This document shows positions 5,880-6,227 of a DNA stretch of 6,227 nt, in pieces. Every line of letters begins with the position of its first letter. Within the stretch, counting starts at the first letter, position 1. The position numbers and the translations under genes are program-made. Location of the stretch: positions 1-6,227 of the forward strand of contig PAKE01000002.1 in assembly GCA_002710495.1 (NCBI GenBank). Direction: 5' to 3'. The notes beneath the pieces are model-generated. The model worked only from the letters and a program-made list of their open reading frames with translations. It had not been told where the DNA came from and searched no databases. The stretch is from Flavobacteriales bacterium. Its GTDB lineage: Bacteria; Bacteroidota; Bacteroidia; Flavobacteriales; BACL11.

Positions 5880-6227
5880 ATAAAAATCAAAGCAAATAAT
5901 ATTCTTGAATATAAAAAAAACGTTCCTGAAGATAAAAAGATGTTTTTGACAAACTTATAAAAACCGTAAGATAGAATATTCCAAAACGATTCTCAGAAGA
6001 ATTATCCTATGGAATTCCAGCATGGGTAGTACCTCAATCCCTTTATCCTAAAGGATATCATTGCGCTCCAGAATGACCACTGCCATTTGTGTCTGTTTCC
6101 TCACAAAAGAACTTTATTGCACTCTACCATATGGGAATTGCTAATCTAGAACTTTTGTATTGGTTTATGAAAGAGTATCCTAAACACAGCAAACGAAAAT
6201 TAAATATGGGGAAAAGTTGTGTTCGAT
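5880..6227 (+). pseudogene. Decayed DUF1801-family gene, 3' end beyond the window
   Basis: Conceptual translation gives a recognisable DUF1801 (YdhG-like) protein broken by four lesions. The expected start codon is ATA (5880-5882), followed by KIKANNILEYKKNVPEDK. An upstream in-frame TGA excludes an earlier start. A one-base loss in the A-run at 5934-5938 shifts the frame; after it DVFDKLIKTVR continues. TAG at 5972-5974 interrupts before NIPKRFSEELSYG. TGA at 6074-6076 interrupts between HCAPE and PLPF; the family has Leu there, so TTA to TGA explains it. The rest matches the family: VVPQSLYPKGYH, SSQKNFIALYHMG, WFMKEYPKHSKRKLNMGKSC. About 116 codons are visible and roughly 25 more would be expected past the edge. 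Intact members are small soluble proteins of uncertain role. It lies head-to-head with apbE, 33 bp apart. Because several independent lesions are present, sequencing error alone is unlikely. Confidence 0.82.

Noticed and set aside
6074..6076. In-frame TGA in the DUF1801 remnant as selenocysteine or a recoded codon
   Set aside because: The family has Leu there, TGA serves as a normal stop for the YHYH gene, and the same gene also has TAG, a frameshift and a lost start.

Overview
The window is AT-rich DNA from a Bacteroidetes (Bacteroidota) bacterium, most likely a marine-type member of the Flavobacteriales. Supporting signs are the strong A/T bias, TAnnTTTG -7 promoter boxes in front of several genes, the absence of strong Shine-Dalgarno sequences, and secreted proteins with type IX secretion (T9SS) C-terminal features.

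Bases 1-4576 hold six minus-strand genes, read from right to left. mazG (nucleotide pyrophosphohydrolase) is first. An ECF sigma factor follows after 18 bp. Next come an 80-residue single-span membrane protein (putative anti-sigma factor), an overlapping membrane-anchored CpxP/Spy-like protein, and a secreted YHYH-domain protein. The last is a large secreted arylsulfotransferase-like beta-propeller protein that runs off the left edge. From the sigma factor to the YHYH gene, the spacings are 35, -8 and 6 bp, so these four look like one stress-response operon delivering a T9SS cargo. The arylsulfotransferase-like gene lies 54 bp further on. It has its own -7 box and is preceded by a 10-bp inverted repeat that may act as a terminator or attenuator. 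The sigma gene and the putative anti-sigma gene are each preceded by a GAA[T/G]-N17-CGTC element that resembles an ECF-type promoter and could be autoregulatory.

Bases 4577-5879 hold a small plus-strand gene for a four-cysteine membrane protein that I read as the Bacteroidetes counterpart of NqrM. It converges, with a 4-bp gap, on apbE (FMN transferase lipoprotein). Both products would mature the Na+-translocating NADH:quinone reductase: ApbE by attaching FMN, NqrM by helping iron-centre assembly. No nqr structural gene is in the window.

Bases 5880-6227 hold a decayed DUF1801-family gene on the plus strand, with a lost start codon, a one-base frameshift and two in-frame stops. It runs off the right edge. 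It diverges from apbE, and both genes still have a -7 box only 4 nt from the start position, which suggests leaderless transcripts.

No RNA genes, insertion sequences, CRISPR arrays or long repeats were seen. The only non-coding stretches are short intergenic gaps.
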